Origin: an uncultured Lachnospiraceae bacterium
Lineage (GTDB): Bacteria; Bacillota; Clostridia; Lachnospirales; Lachnospiraceae
NCBI GenBank assembly: GCA_910588825.1
Contig: CAJURF010000041.1
Location: 1-30,469, forward strand
DNA: 30,469 nt
Direction: 5' to 3'
The notes beneath the pieces are model-generated. The model made no database searches and was not told the origin of the DNA. It worked only from the letters and a program-made list of their open reading frames with translations. Below, piece after piece: positions 15,818 to 23,641 of the stretch. The stretch's first letter is position 1, and each line of letters starts with the position of its first letter. The position numbers and the translations under genes are program-made.

Positions 15818-15860
15818 TTAGGTACTGTAAAACCTGCTCAGATGTTTTACAATTACCTAA
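15818..15860 (+). promoter_or_regulatory. Structured leader hairpin of the NSS symporter mRNA
   Basis: TTAGGTA (15818-15824) pairs with TACCTAA (15854-15860). Inside that, GTAAAAC (15827-15833) pairs with GTTTTAC (15844-15850). The result is 14 bp in two perfect blocks, a 2/3-nt internal loop and a 10-nt terminal loop. It ends 14 nt before the GGGAGG ribosome site and has no terminator T run, so any effect would be on translation, stability or protein binding. Confidence 0.5.
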
Positions 15861-15888
15861 ACTGCTCGACAAAAGGGAGGAAAGAAAC

Positions 15889-17244
15889 TTGGAAAAGAAA
15901 AGAAGTAATTTTTCCAACAAACTCGGATTCATTATGGCGGCTGCCGGGTCCGCTGTCGGCCTGGGAAACCTATGGCGTTTTCCCTATCTGGCCGCAAAAC
16001 ATGGAGGCGGCATTTTTCTGCTGCTCTATTTAATTCTTGCTGTAACTTTAGGGTTTACCCTTATGGTATCGGAGATTTCCCTGGGACGGAAAACCCGGTT
16101 AAGTGTAATCGGCGCATACGAAGCCCTGGACAAGAGAGTTTCCTTTCTGGGATATCTGGCAAGTGTTGTTCCATTTATCATTGTCCCGTACTATTGTGTA
16201 ATTGGCGGCTGGGTGCTGAAATACTTAACTGTCTTCGTATCCAATCAGGCTTCTGCTGCCGCCAGCGATGACTATTTTACTCAGTTTATCACCCAGGCAG
16301 GCTCCCCTTTGGTATGCTTCCTGATTTTTGCAGGCTGTACGGTATTTATCGTCCTCTGGGGTGTCTCCAACGGAATCGAGCGGGTGAGCAAAATCCTCAT
16401 GCCGGTTCTGGTTGTGCTGTCAATTGTAATCGCCGTTTTTGTCCTGATGCAGCCAGGGGCCATGGAGGGGGTCACTTACTATCTGCGCCCGGATTTTTCC
16501 CGGTTCAGCGCCACCACGCTGCTGGCCGCTATGGGACAGTTGTTCTACTCCATGTCGCTGTCTATGGGTATCATGATCACTTACGGTTCTTATATGAAGA
16601 GTGAAGACAACATGGAACAGTCTGTCCGCCATATTGAACTTTTTGACACGGGAATTGCGTTTCTGGCCGGTCTGATGATTGTGCCTTCCGTTTTCATTTT
16701 TTCCGGAGGCGACGAATCCGCCCTGGGCAAAGGTCCCAGCCTGATGTTCGTCACCCTGCCCAAAGTTTTTGATGCCATGGCTTTCGGCACGGTAATCGGC
16801 GTCGTCTTTTTCCTGCTGGTGCTTTTTGCTGCGCTGACCTCGTCCATCTCCCTGACAGAAGCCTGTGTCTCCATAGTTCAGGATAAGACAAAATGCAGCC
16901 GCAGGACAGGTTGTCTGTCTGTGGCCGCGATTATGGCACTTTTGGGGATTCCCACCTGCCTGGGATTCGGGGTACTGGATTTTATCAGCCCATTCCATAT
17001 GAGCCTGCTGGATTTCTTTGACTTTGTCAGCAACAGCATCTTAATGCCCGTCATTGCCCTTTTGACCTGCATTTTCATCGGATATGTGATAAAACCGAAA
17101 GCGATTATCGAAGAGGTGGAATTGAATGGGAAGTTCAAGATGAAAACATTCTATACCATCATGATACGCTGGATTGCTCCTGTATGTCTGGTTGCTATTT
17201 TAATCTTCTCTGTGATGGAGACGCTGGGGTATATTAAAGTGTAA
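15889..17244 (+). CDS. Sodium-dependent transporter, NSS/SNF family
   Basis: This 451-residue membrane protein is related to LeuT, Tyt1 and MhsT, which import amino acids with sodium. The first helix has the family signature AAGSAVGLGNLWRFPY, which forms the sodium and substrate site. About 11 hydrophobic helices follow, the usual number for bacterial short forms. The substrate cannot be told from sequence alone. The open frame extends to 15772, but the TTG at 15889 has GGGAGG exactly 8 nt upstream. It gives the family-like start L/M-EKKRSNFSNKLGF, while the upstream part is unlike the family and covers the promoter. It is the only complete + strand gene here and is monocistronic, ending at a bidirectional terminator. 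Confidence 0.93.
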   Translation: MEKKRSNFSNKLGFIMAAAGSAVGLGNLWRFPYLAAKHGGGIFLLLYLILAVTLGFTLMVSEISLGRKTRLSVIGAYEALDKRVSFLGYLASVVPFIIVPYYCVIGGWVLKYLTVFVSNQASAAASDDYFTQFITQAGSPLVCFLIFAGCTVFIVLWGVSNGIERVSKILMPVLVVLSIVIAVFVLMQPGAMEGVTYYLRPDFSRFSATTLLAAMGQLFYSMSLSMGIMITYGSYMKSEDNMEQSVRHIELFDTGIAFLAGLMIVPSVFIFSGGDESALGKGPSLMFVTLPKVFDAMAFGTVIGVVFFLLVLFAALTSSISLTEACVSIVQDKTKCSRRTGCLSVAAIMALLGIPTCLGFGVLDFISPFHMSLLDFFDFVSNSILMPVIALLTCIFIGYVIKPKAIIEEVELNGKFKMKTFYTIMIRWIAPVCLVAILIFSVMETLGYIKV

Positions 17245-17256
17245 ATGTTCATACAC

Positions 17257-17298
17257 AAAAGACAGGTTGTCCGCCCGTATATGATAACCTGTCTTTTT
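17257..17298. terminator. Bidirectional terminator between the symporter gene and ftsZ
   Basis: AAAAGACAGGTT (17257-17268) and AACCTGTCTTTT (17286-17297) form a perfect 12-bp stem. Both strands finish in a T run, so it can stop the symporter transcript rightward and the ftsZ transcript leftward. It lies 12 nt after one stop codon and 7 nt from the other. Confidence 0.9.
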
Positions 17299-17304
17299 AT
17301 CTGC

Positions 17305-18516
17305 TTATCTTTTAAGGAAATCCGGTATCTGGATATCCTTTTTCTGTACTGTGCTTGTAGGAATCTTTGGCTCAATGGGCGCAACATTGGGAATTTTCAG
17401 ATTTGACACATTTCCCCCTGCCGCTGCTGTGCCTGTCTTACTCTTTGGCGCTGCCGTCTTGCCGGTACCTGCATTGATATGAGACGCTGAAGACCGGTTT
17501 GCCGGACCTCCAAAGGGCGAAGATGATGAACCTCTCATCCCATACCCGATCTTACTGGGCTGCTGCGGCTCGTCCAGTCCAGTGGCAATGACTGTTATGC
17601 GGGCTGCATCTGCAACGCTGTCATCATACATAGCGCCGAAAATAATATTTGCCTCTTCTCCCGTCAGCTCTTGTACATAACTTGCCGCGTCGTTGGCATC
17701 CATCAGGGAAATATCCCCAGAAATATTTATAATTGCATGGGAAGCACCCTTGATGGTAGTTTCCAAAAGGGGACTGGACACTGCCTGTTCCACAGCTTCC
17801 AGTGCTTTCTCGTCTCCCTTTGCCTCTCCAATACCAATATGTGCAATCCCCTTGTTTGTCATAACAGTCTGGACATCTGCAAAATCCAGATTGATCAAAG
17901 CAGGCAGATTAATCAAATCCGTGATTCCCTGTACTGCCTGCTGCAGAACCTCATCAGCCTTTCTCAGGGCTTCCGGCATTGTGGTACGCCTGTCCACAAT
18001 CTCCAAAAGCTTGTCATTTGGAATCACAATCAGAGTATCCACATTTTCTTTCAAATTCTCTATTCCCATCAGCGCGTTATTCATCCGCGTTTTAGCCTCA
18101 AAACGGAAAGGTTTTGTCACTACGCCCACTGTGAGAATCCCCATCTCTTTTGCAGCTCCAGCCACAATGGGTGCCGCCCCTGTTCCGGTTCCTCCGCCCA
18201 TGCCGCAGGTAACAAAAACCATGTCTGCCCCTTCCATCAGCTGCTTAAGTTCCTCGATACTCTCCTCAGCCGCCTTCTTACCCACCTCTGGCTGCGCTCC
18301 CGCACCCAGTCCTTTTGTCAACTTTTCTCCGATCTGAAGTACTGTCGGCGCTTTACACAGAGCCAGCGCCTGCTTATCTGTATTAACTCCAACGAACTCA
18401 ATTCCGGCAATCGCTTCCTCTACCATGCGGTTCACCGCGTTATTACCGGCTCCACCCACACCGATCACTATAATTTTAGCAGATGATTCGGCCTCGTTTG
18501 TCATAATCTCTAACAA
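17305..18516 (-). CDS. ftsZ: Cell division protein FtsZ
   Basis: FtsZ is the tubulin-like GTPase that polymerises into the Z ring and recruits the divisome. The 403-residue protein has the GTP-binding region VGGAGNNAVNRM, the tubulin signature GGGTGTG (residues 107-113) and the catalytic T7-loop segment NLDFADV. A variable Pro/Ser/Ala linker follows, then the C-terminal partner-binding peptide IPDFLKR. The chosen start is a TTG at 18516, 7 nt after AGGAGG. The ATG at 18504 would be 19 nt from the ribosome site, and the family N terminus MLEI.TNE supports the TTG. It is the last gene of the dcw cluster, separated from ftsQ by a 283-bp gap that contains its own promoter candidate. ftsA is absent. 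Confidence 0.98.
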   Translation of the reverse strand: MLEIMTNEAESSAKIIVIGVGGAGNNAVNRMVEEAIAGIEFVGVNTDKQALALCKAPTVLQIGEKLTKGLGAGAQPEVGKKAAEESIEELKQLMEGADMVFVTCGMGGGTGTGAAPIVAGAAKEMGILTVGVVTKPFRFEAKTRMNNALMGIENLKENVDTLIVIPNDKLLEIVDRRTTMPEALRKADEVLQQAVQGITDLINLPALINLDFADVQTVMTNKGIAHIGIGEAKGDEKALEAVEQAVSSPLLETTIKGASHAIINISGDISLMDANDAASYVQELTGEEANIIFGAMYDDSVADAARITVIATGLDEPQQPSKIGYGMRGSSSSPFGGPANRSSASHINAGTGKTAAPKSKTGTAAAGGNVSNLKIPNVAPIEPKIPTSTVQKKDIQIPDFLKR

Positions 18517-18745
18517 CGTACTTCCTCCTTTATTCCCCTTTTTATTTCCCCTTCAATCGTAACTGTTTCGTATCTTACAATTACTTTCAATCTTCTATAT
18601 CTATGGTCACCAGAAAATCATATCCGCATACCCCCCTCTTTATTTTAAATACGGGTTCCGCATTCAAACGGTATGACTGTCCGATTTATCTGAGACCTTT
18701 TGTGCCACAGTCTCAACAATTTAATTATAAAAGACTATCAATTCT

Positions 18746-18774
18746 ATAATATATTTTTTTGAAAGATTTATCAA
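18746..18774 (-). promoter_or_regulatory. Promoter candidate for ftsZ
   Basis: On the minus strand TTGATA (18769-18774) and TATTAT (18746-18751) are 17 bp apart in an AT-rich stretch just downstream of ftsQ. The leader would be about 220 nt and contains a short inverted repeat (TGAGAC 18691-18696 with GTCTCA 18710-18715). Confidence 0.55.
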
Positions 18775-18799
18775 CTGTTTCTTTATATTTTTTTTAATT

Positions 18800-19552
18800 T
18801 TAGGCTCCGTCTCCCCCCGTATCCTCAAAAGTGATATTTTTCCGCTCGGAAGTCACATTCTCCAGATGAAGAATCCCCTTTCTCCCCCCCAGCTGAGGAA
18901 GAATAGCAGACATTCTCGACATTTTATCATCCAGATACCCATCTTTGCCTAAATTCGCCTGAATATCCCCATAGACAAGAATGATTTTTGACTGCTCCTC
19001 CACCGAAATGTAGTCTGGCGGCTGGACGTTTTCCTGAAACATTTGAAAAAGACTTACTGCCACACGCAGAAACGCTCCATCTTGCAGCTGCATGGGCTGG
19101 TTCAGACATATGGAGGACGGCTCCATTCCCGCATAATAAGGAATATTCTCATCACGTTCTACTGAAGATTCAATCGCCGTCCCCTCCCGGTCAAAGTATA
19201 CATAGCAGTCCAGATATCGCACACATCCAATGGACTGCTTCTCTTTTACACCGATCAAAATCGTGTCAGGATCCACGTAACTGACTTCCACCGCATCAAT
19301 AAAGGAAATTTCCCCTGTATGTTTCCTGGAACAGAAAAATGGAGCCAGGATAGAATTATCTGCCAGAGGCCCTTTGAGCACAATGTCTTTCACTTGTTCG
19401 TCTGAGTAATGAGTACTTCCGGCCACTTCTACATTACGAACTCTGAAAAAAATGAAAAACCAGCCCACAGCCCCCAGCAGCAGGAGCCCAATAATAGCAG
19501 CGATTCTATGATTTTTGTTCCTTCCCACATGCGTGTATGTGCGGTTTCTCAT
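18800..19552 (-). CDS. ftsQ: Cell division protein FtsQ/DivIB
   Basis: This 250-residue single-pass membrane protein links FtsL/DivIC and the septal synthase to the divisome. It has a short basic cytoplasmic tail and a membrane helix (about residues 17-36). A POTRA domain starts at VRNVEVAGSTHYSDEQV (about 38-54), and a beta domain extends to about residue 240. The low-conservation Asp/Glu tail is typical. The ATG at 19552 has AGGAAG just upstream. It is separated from murA by 134 nt that contain a small open frame and a hairpin. Clostridial and Bacillus literature uses the name divIB for the same protein. Confidence 0.93.
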   Translation of the reverse strand: MRNRTYTHVGRNKNHRIAAIIGLLLLGAVGWFFIFFRVRNVEVAGSTHYSDEQVKDIVLKGPLADNSILAPFFCSRKHTGEISFIDAVEVSYVDPDTILIGVKEKQSIGCVRYLDCYVYFDREGTAIESSVERDENIPYYAGMEPSSICLNQPMQLQDGAFLRVAVSLFQMFQENVQPPDYISVEEQSKIILVYGDIQANLGKDGYLDDKMSRMSAILPQLGGRKGILHLENVTSERKNITFEDTGGDGA

Positions 19553-19573
19553 ATTCTTCCTGTACCTCGCCTT

Positions 19574-19675
19574 TCATTTTTCCTTTCTCCAATATTTCCC
19601 AAGGACGTACGCCGTCAGACGGGGAGGACTGCCTATGATATACACGCCCTGTCCGCTGGGGCGTCCGTCTGCCAT
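19574..19675 (-). CDS. Possible small protein (33 residues) between murA and ftsQ
   Basis: An ATG at 19675 opens 33 codons ending in TGA at 19574, filling most of the murA-ftsQ gap. The peptide starts MADGRPSGQGVYIIG and ends in the basic, aromatic KYWRKEK. It has a mixed amphipathic composition that looks coded. GGAGGAG at the end of murA is about 14 nt upstream, longer than ideal. I do not recognise a family. It is either an overlooked short gene of the cluster or a chance frame inside a structured spacer. Confidence 0.3.
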   Translation of the reverse strand: MADGRPSGQGVYIIGSPPRLTAYVLGKYWRKEK

Positions 19676-19686
19676 ACAAATGCCGC

Positions 19687-20949
19687 TTACTCCTCCACCA
19701 CAGCCCGCCCCCCAAGCGCCGCAATATCCTCCTGTATCCTCTCATACCCCCGCTCCACCAGATGGAAGTTCTCCACACAGGTCTCTCCCTGGGCCGCCAG
19801 CCCCGCCAGTATCAATGCAGCGCCGCCCCGCAGCTCCTGTGCCTTCACTTTACAGCCTGCCAGCCTCTTTACGCCGTCTATATAGGCGTCTCTGCCGTTA
19901 AGGCGGATGTGCGCCCCCATACGCACCAGTTCCTGTGCTGTCCGGAAGCGGTCTTCGAAAATATTTTCCCGGATATGGCTTTTTCCTCTGGCCAGGGTCA
20001 GGACCGCCATTACAGGCGACTGGAGATCTGTAGAGAACCCTGGGTATACTTCTGTTTCCAGCCGGGTTACCGGGCCGTCTGCCCTGGAGGCATCTGCTAT
20101 CAGTTTACCACCAACCATATCATATTGTCCACCCATTTTCCCATAGATTCCCAAAAAAGCAGACAATTCTGAGACAGGGGGATTTTCCAGACAGATTCTG
20201 CCTCTGGTAATAGCCGCTGCGCACAAATATGTGCCCGCCACAATCCGGTCCGGCGGTATGGTAAATTCACTATCGTGGAGTTTTTCCGTTCCCCTGATGC
20301 AGATTCTTTTGGTCCCCGCCCCTGTCACAGACGCACCCATCCCCTTTAAAAATTCCGCCAGCCATACAATCTCCGGCTCTTTTGCGCAATTTTCCAGGCA
20401 GGTGGTTCCCTGCGCCAGTACTGCCGCAATCATTCCGTGTTCCGTAGCCCCTACGCTCTGTCTGGAAAAGCAGATGATGCGCCCTTTTAGACCAGATGTG
20501 GACGCTTTTAACATCTCATTTTCATCTTCTATGTGGACGCCCATGGCCTCCAGCGCAGACAGATGGAGATCCACCGGTCTTTTTCCGATCACACAGCCGC
20601 CGGGCGGCGCAATGGCCCCTCTCCCAAACCTTCCCAATAACGCTCCCAGCAGAATAATGGAACAGCGCATCTGGCAGGCATATTCTGCCGGTATGCTGGT
20701 ATTTTGCAGGCAGGAGCAGTCAAGAGAAAGGGAATTTTCTTTCCAGCTGGTCCTGGCTCCCAGATGGCGCAGTATCTTTTCCATAAAAGACACATCCGCA
20801 ATCCGCGGACAATTATGCAGAACCGTAGTCCCCCTGTGCAGCACTGCCGCCGCCATCATAGGAAGCGCCGCATTTTTGGAGCCCTGTATACGAACCGTGC
20901 CATTTAATGGGCATCCGCCCTGTATCCGGATACTTTTCAAATCAAACAC
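19687..20949 (-). CDS. murA: UDP-N-acetylglucosamine 1-carboxyvinyltransferase MurA
   Basis: MurA transfers enolpyruvate from PEP to UDP-GlcNAc, the first committed step of peptidoglycan synthesis and the target of fosfomycin. The 420-residue protein has the GSKNAALP motif with Lys25 and Asn26 and the active-site loop PPGGCVIGKRPVDLHL with Cys119. The Cys form predicts fosfomycin sensitivity of this copy. The later Asp/Arg motif YPGFSTDLQ is also present. The start is a GTG at 20949 with AGAGG 8 nt upstream, 24 nt after the ftsW stop. Many Firmicutes have two MurA copies; this one is in the dcw cluster, in the region where murG often sits. Confidence 0.97.
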   Translation of the reverse strand: MFDLKSIRIQGGCPLNGTVRIQGSKNAALPMMAAAVLHRGTTVLHNCPRIADVSFMEKILRHLGARTSWKENSLSLDCSCLQNTSIPAEYACQMRCSIILLGALLGRFGRGAIAPPGGCVIGKRPVDLHLSALEAMGVHIEDENEMLKASTSGLKGRIICFSRQSVGATEHGMIAAVLAQGTTCLENCAKEPEIVWLAEFLKGMGASVTGAGTKRICIRGTEKLHDSEFTIPPDRIVAGTYLCAAAITRGRICLENPPVSELSAFLGIYGKMGGQYDMVGGKLIADASRADGPVTRLETEVYPGFSTDLQSPVMAVLTLARGKSHIRENIFEDRFRTAQELVRMGAHIRLNGRDAYIDGVKRLAGCKVKAQELRGGAALILAGLAAQGETCVENFHLVERGYERIQEDIAALGGRAVVEE

Positions 20950-20973
20950 CTCAAGAACCTCTTATGGATTATC

Positions 20974-22074
20974 CTATGCACGCATCTGCTTTTTGTGACG
21001 GCTGACACTGAGCGCCAGACCCATTTCACTGAGCAGAAACAATACAGAAGTTCCCCCATAGCTGATGAAAGGCAGGGTAATGCCTGTGTTGGGTATGGTG
21101 TTGGTCACCACCGCAATGTTCAAAATCACCTGAATGGCCATATGCCCCATAATACCCACTGCAATCATGGCTCCCATCAGATCCGGTGCATGGGTGGACA
21201 CCACCATCAGCCTCCACAGAAGCAGAGCAAACACCACCATAACCAGAAAAGCCCCCGCCAGCCCAGTCTCCTCACAGATAATGGAAAAGATCATGTCATT
21301 TTGAGCTTCCGGCACAAATCCCAGCTTCTGCATGCTGCTTCCCAGCCCCTGGCCGAAAATCCCTCCGCTTCCAATGGCATAAAGACCCTGAATGGTCTGA
21401 AACCCTTTTTCAAAATTTTCCGGGTCCCGCCAGACAGCCAGACGCTCCAGCCGGTAGCTCTCCATTGCCAGAAAAATCCCCATAAAGGCAATGCCTCCTG
21501 CTCCAAGCCCGATAAACTGTAGATATTTGGGATTGGACACAAAGATTAAAATCACCCCGATTCCCAGAATGATAATGGCTGTGCTCAGATTATTGGTGCC
21601 CACCAGCCCCACAATAGGCAGCAGCCACAGCATCACTTTGCACATAAACCAGATACCTGTGGTTTTTCCTGTGCTTTTCTCCATCCGGTACGCAAGAAAT
21701 AAAATCACAGCCAGTTTTGCGAATTCGGAAGGCTGAAAAGAAAGAGGCCCCAGTGCAAGCCAGCGCTTCGACCCATTGTACTCCTGCCCGAAAAATAAAA
21801 CAGCTGTGGAGAGCACCAGCGCCCCCGCATAACAAAAAGGAGCCAGATTCACCAGACAATGATAATCTATCCGGGAGACCAGATACATAGCCATCATTCC
21901 CAGTGCTGTGGCAAATAACTGCTTCTTAAAATAATAGGCGGAGTCATGGAATTTGACCCGCCCATTATACGCACTGGTACTATATAAAATTACGAGTCCT
22001 AAAACAACAAGGATCAGTACAAGAATAAATAAGGCTCCATCCGCTTTCTTTTCAACAGGTTTCCTCAACGGCAA
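20974..22074 (-). CDS. ftsW: Septal peptidoglycan polymerase FtsW (SEDS family)
   Basis: FtsW is the SEDS glycosyltransferase that polymerises lipid II at the septum with a partner class B PBP. The 366-residue protein has about ten membrane segments. It has GSKRWLALGPLSFQPSEFAK in the catalytic region, the SEDS EETGL motif, and NTGITLPFISYGGTS near the end. The start is a TTG at 22074 with AGAGG-TGGGG upstream. No ATG occurs in the first 50 residues, so a non-ATG start is required. The last bases of a 14-codon leader frame overlap the start, and a large palindrome lies between it and murD. A spore-specific role (SpoVE) cannot be excluded, since the cluster also has a SpoVD-like PBP. Confidence 0.93.
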   Translation of the reverse strand: MPLRKPVEKKADGALFILVLILVVLGLVILYSTSAYNGRVKFHDSAYYFKKQLFATALGMMAMYLVSRIDYHCLVNLAPFCYAGALVLSTAVLFFGQEYNGSKRWLALGPLSFQPSEFAKLAVILFLAYRMEKSTGKTTGIWFMCKVMLWLLPIVGLVGTNNLSTAIIILGIGVILIFVSNPKYLQFIGLGAGGIAFMGIFLAMESYRLERLAVWRDPENFEKGFQTIQGLYAIGSGGIFGQGLGSSMQKLGFVPEAQNDMIFSIICEETGLAGAFLVMVVFALLLWRLMVVSTHAPDLMGAMIAVGIMGHMAIQVILNIAVVTNTIPNTGITLPFISYGGTSVLFLLSEMGLALSVSRHKKQMRA

Positions 22075-22109
22075 AAATCCCCACCTCTCTCAACACTCTG
22101 GCTGCTCAT
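22065..22109 (-). CDS. Possible 14-residue leader peptide overlapping the ftsW start
   Basis: An ATG at 22109 with AAAGGAG 10 nt upstream opens a 14-codon frame. Its TGA (22065-22067) lies just inside the ftsW frame. The arrangement fits translational coupling that lifts initiation at the weak TTG of ftsW. It is too short to judge by composition. Confidence 0.22.
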   Translation of the reverse strand: MSSQSVERGGDFCR

Positions 22110-22135
22110 TGAGAAACGGCTCCTTTCATAAACCA

Positions 22136-22213
22136 GAGTTTAGGCAAAAGAAACAAATAAGGAGCGAATTCAAAACGGTTTTGAGCTCCGTTTTGTTTCT
22201 TTTGCCCAAACTC
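22136..22213. repeat. Large palindrome between murD and ftsW
   Basis: Arms of 21 nt at 22136-22156 and 22193-22213 are complementary with one mismatch. The 36-nt centre has its own pairs: GGAGC (22161-22165) with GCTCC (22185-22189), and AAAAC (22172-22176) with GTTTT (22178-22182). The whole 78-nt unit can form a long hairpin or cruciform. No T run follows on the minus strand. Its size and near-perfect symmetry resemble dispersed palindromic repeats (REP or MITE-like), but no second copy is in this window. Confidence 0.65.
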
Positions 22214-22249
22214 GTCACTCCTGAAAAACCCCCGCAATGACCAGCCCCC

Positions 22250-23623
22250 TTATTCTAATTTATGTACATAAGCCTTAAACATATCACCTCTTTGCTCATA
22301 ATTATCAAATTGTCCCCAGCTTGCGCAGGCCGGAGACAGCAGCACCGCCTCCTGGGGCCTGGCCATTTTGGCACAGATACCCACCGCTTCCTCTAGATTC
22401 TCCGCCATCTGAATCTCGGTGAATCCTTCCTCTCTGGCTGCATGGGCAATTTTCTCTCTCGTCTGGCCAATGAGTACCAGACAGCGGACCTTTCCCCCGA
22501 AAGCACGTATCCATTCCCGGTAATCTGCCGATTTATCATACCCCCCCGCAATCAGCCAGGTGGGACGGTTCATGGCCTGTATCCCCTTGATAGCCGCATC
22601 CGGATTGGTCCCTTTGGAATCGTTGTAATAGACTACTCCGTTCTTCTCAGCCACATACTCAATCCTGTGGGCCACTGCCTGAAAGGCACAGATACTCTGG
22701 CGGATATGTTCCATGGGCACCCCTGCACAGTAAGCCATAGCTGTGGCTGCCATTACATTTTCATAATTGTGCTGTCCCAGAAGCTTCAGTCTTTTCAGCT
22801 CCACCACCGGTATCTCCCCGTTCTCATCCTTCCATATGATCCATCTGCCGCCGGATTCATTTCTGAGGAAAATCCCTCTGGGAAGCTTTCGGACACTGGA
22901 AAAATACACACAGGCAGGCGTTATCCCCTGTCCGAACTCCCGCAGTACACTGTCCTCGTAATTGAGCACACACACATCATTCTCTGTCTGATTCCTGACA
23001 ATGGCTTCTTTTGCTTCTATATAAGCCTCCATAGTATGGTGCCTGTCCAAATGATCTTCTGTGATATTCAAGATGGCGCTGACCCTGGGAGCAAAGGTAT
23101 CAATAGTCTCCAGCTGAAAACTGCTGAGCTCGGCCACTGTAACACTGTCCTCTCTCATCAAAAGGGCCGCCGATGTATAGGAAGTCCCAATATTGCCCAC
23201 CACGAACACGGACTCCTCATAATCCGAGAAAATCTTCCCCAGCAGCGCAGTGGTGGTGGTTTTTCCATTGGTTCCGGTAACTGCCAGCACCCGCCGGGAG
23301 AGACTTGCCTGATAAGCCAGCTCTACTTCCCCCCACACCCGGATACCCCGGCTGTAAAACTCTTTGACCAAGGGAAGATCTGTGGGCACGCCTGGACTGA
23401 GCACCACCAGATCCAGCTTGTCCTTCACCTGGGCAGGCAGTTCCCCAATGTATATTTCCGGTGTGCAGCCATCTCCCATTTTATTCAAAATATCCTGTCT
23501 GTCCACTGCCGTATTTCCATCAAAAATGATGGGACAGGCCCCCATTTTCCCAATCAAGCCGGCCGCCCCGATGCCGCTCACTCCGGAACCGAACACCAGC
23601 ACATTTTTTCCTGCTATATTCAT
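22250..23623 (-). CDS. murD: UDP-N-acetylmuramoyl-L-alanine--D-glutamate ligase MurD
   Basis: MurD adds D-glutamate to UDP-MurNAc-L-Ala in an ATP-dependent reaction in the cytoplasm. The 457-residue protein has the usual three domains. They are a Rossmann-like UDP-binding N terminus (VFGSGVSGIG), the central ATPase with GTNGKTTT (residues 117-124), and a C-terminal Glu-binding domain with SPACASWGQFDNYEQRG. The carbamate-Lys region, with the EDHLDRH motif, is intact. The ATG at 23623 has AAGGAG 7 nt upstream and lies 18 nt after mraY. A palindrome-filled spacer of about 175 nt separates it from ftsW. Confidence 0.98.
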   Translation of the reverse strand: MNIAGKNVLVFGSGVSGIGAAGLIGKMGACPIIFDGNTAVDRQDILNKMGDGCTPEIYIGELPAQVKDKLDLVVLSPGVPTDLPLVKEFYSRGIRVWGEVELAYQASLSRRVLAVTGTNGKTTTTALLGKIFSDYEESVFVVGNIGTSYTSAALLMREDSVTVAELSSFQLETIDTFAPRVSAILNITEDHLDRHHTMEAYIEAKEAIVRNQTENDVCVLNYEDSVLREFGQGITPACVYFSSVRKLPRGIFLRNESGGRWIIWKDENGEIPVVELKRLKLLGQHNYENVMAATAMAYCAGVPMEHIRQSICAFQAVAHRIEYVAEKNGVVYYNDSKGTNPDAAIKGIQAMNRPTWLIAGGYDKSADYREWIRAFGGKVRCLVLIGQTREKIAHAAREEGFTEIQMAENLEEAVGICAKMARPQEAVLLSPACASWGQFDNYEQRGDMFKAYVHKLE

Positions 23624-23641
23624 CTTTTTTCTCCTTGTCTT

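Noticed and set aside
15772..15888. N-terminal extension of the symporter from an ATG at 15772
   Set aside because: The region contains the promoter and a leader hairpin, and the family N terminus begins at the TTG at 15889 with an ideal ribosome site.
17671..18486. 271-codon and 214-codon + strand frames opposite ftsZ
   Set aside because: Antisense shadows of a highly conserved gene.
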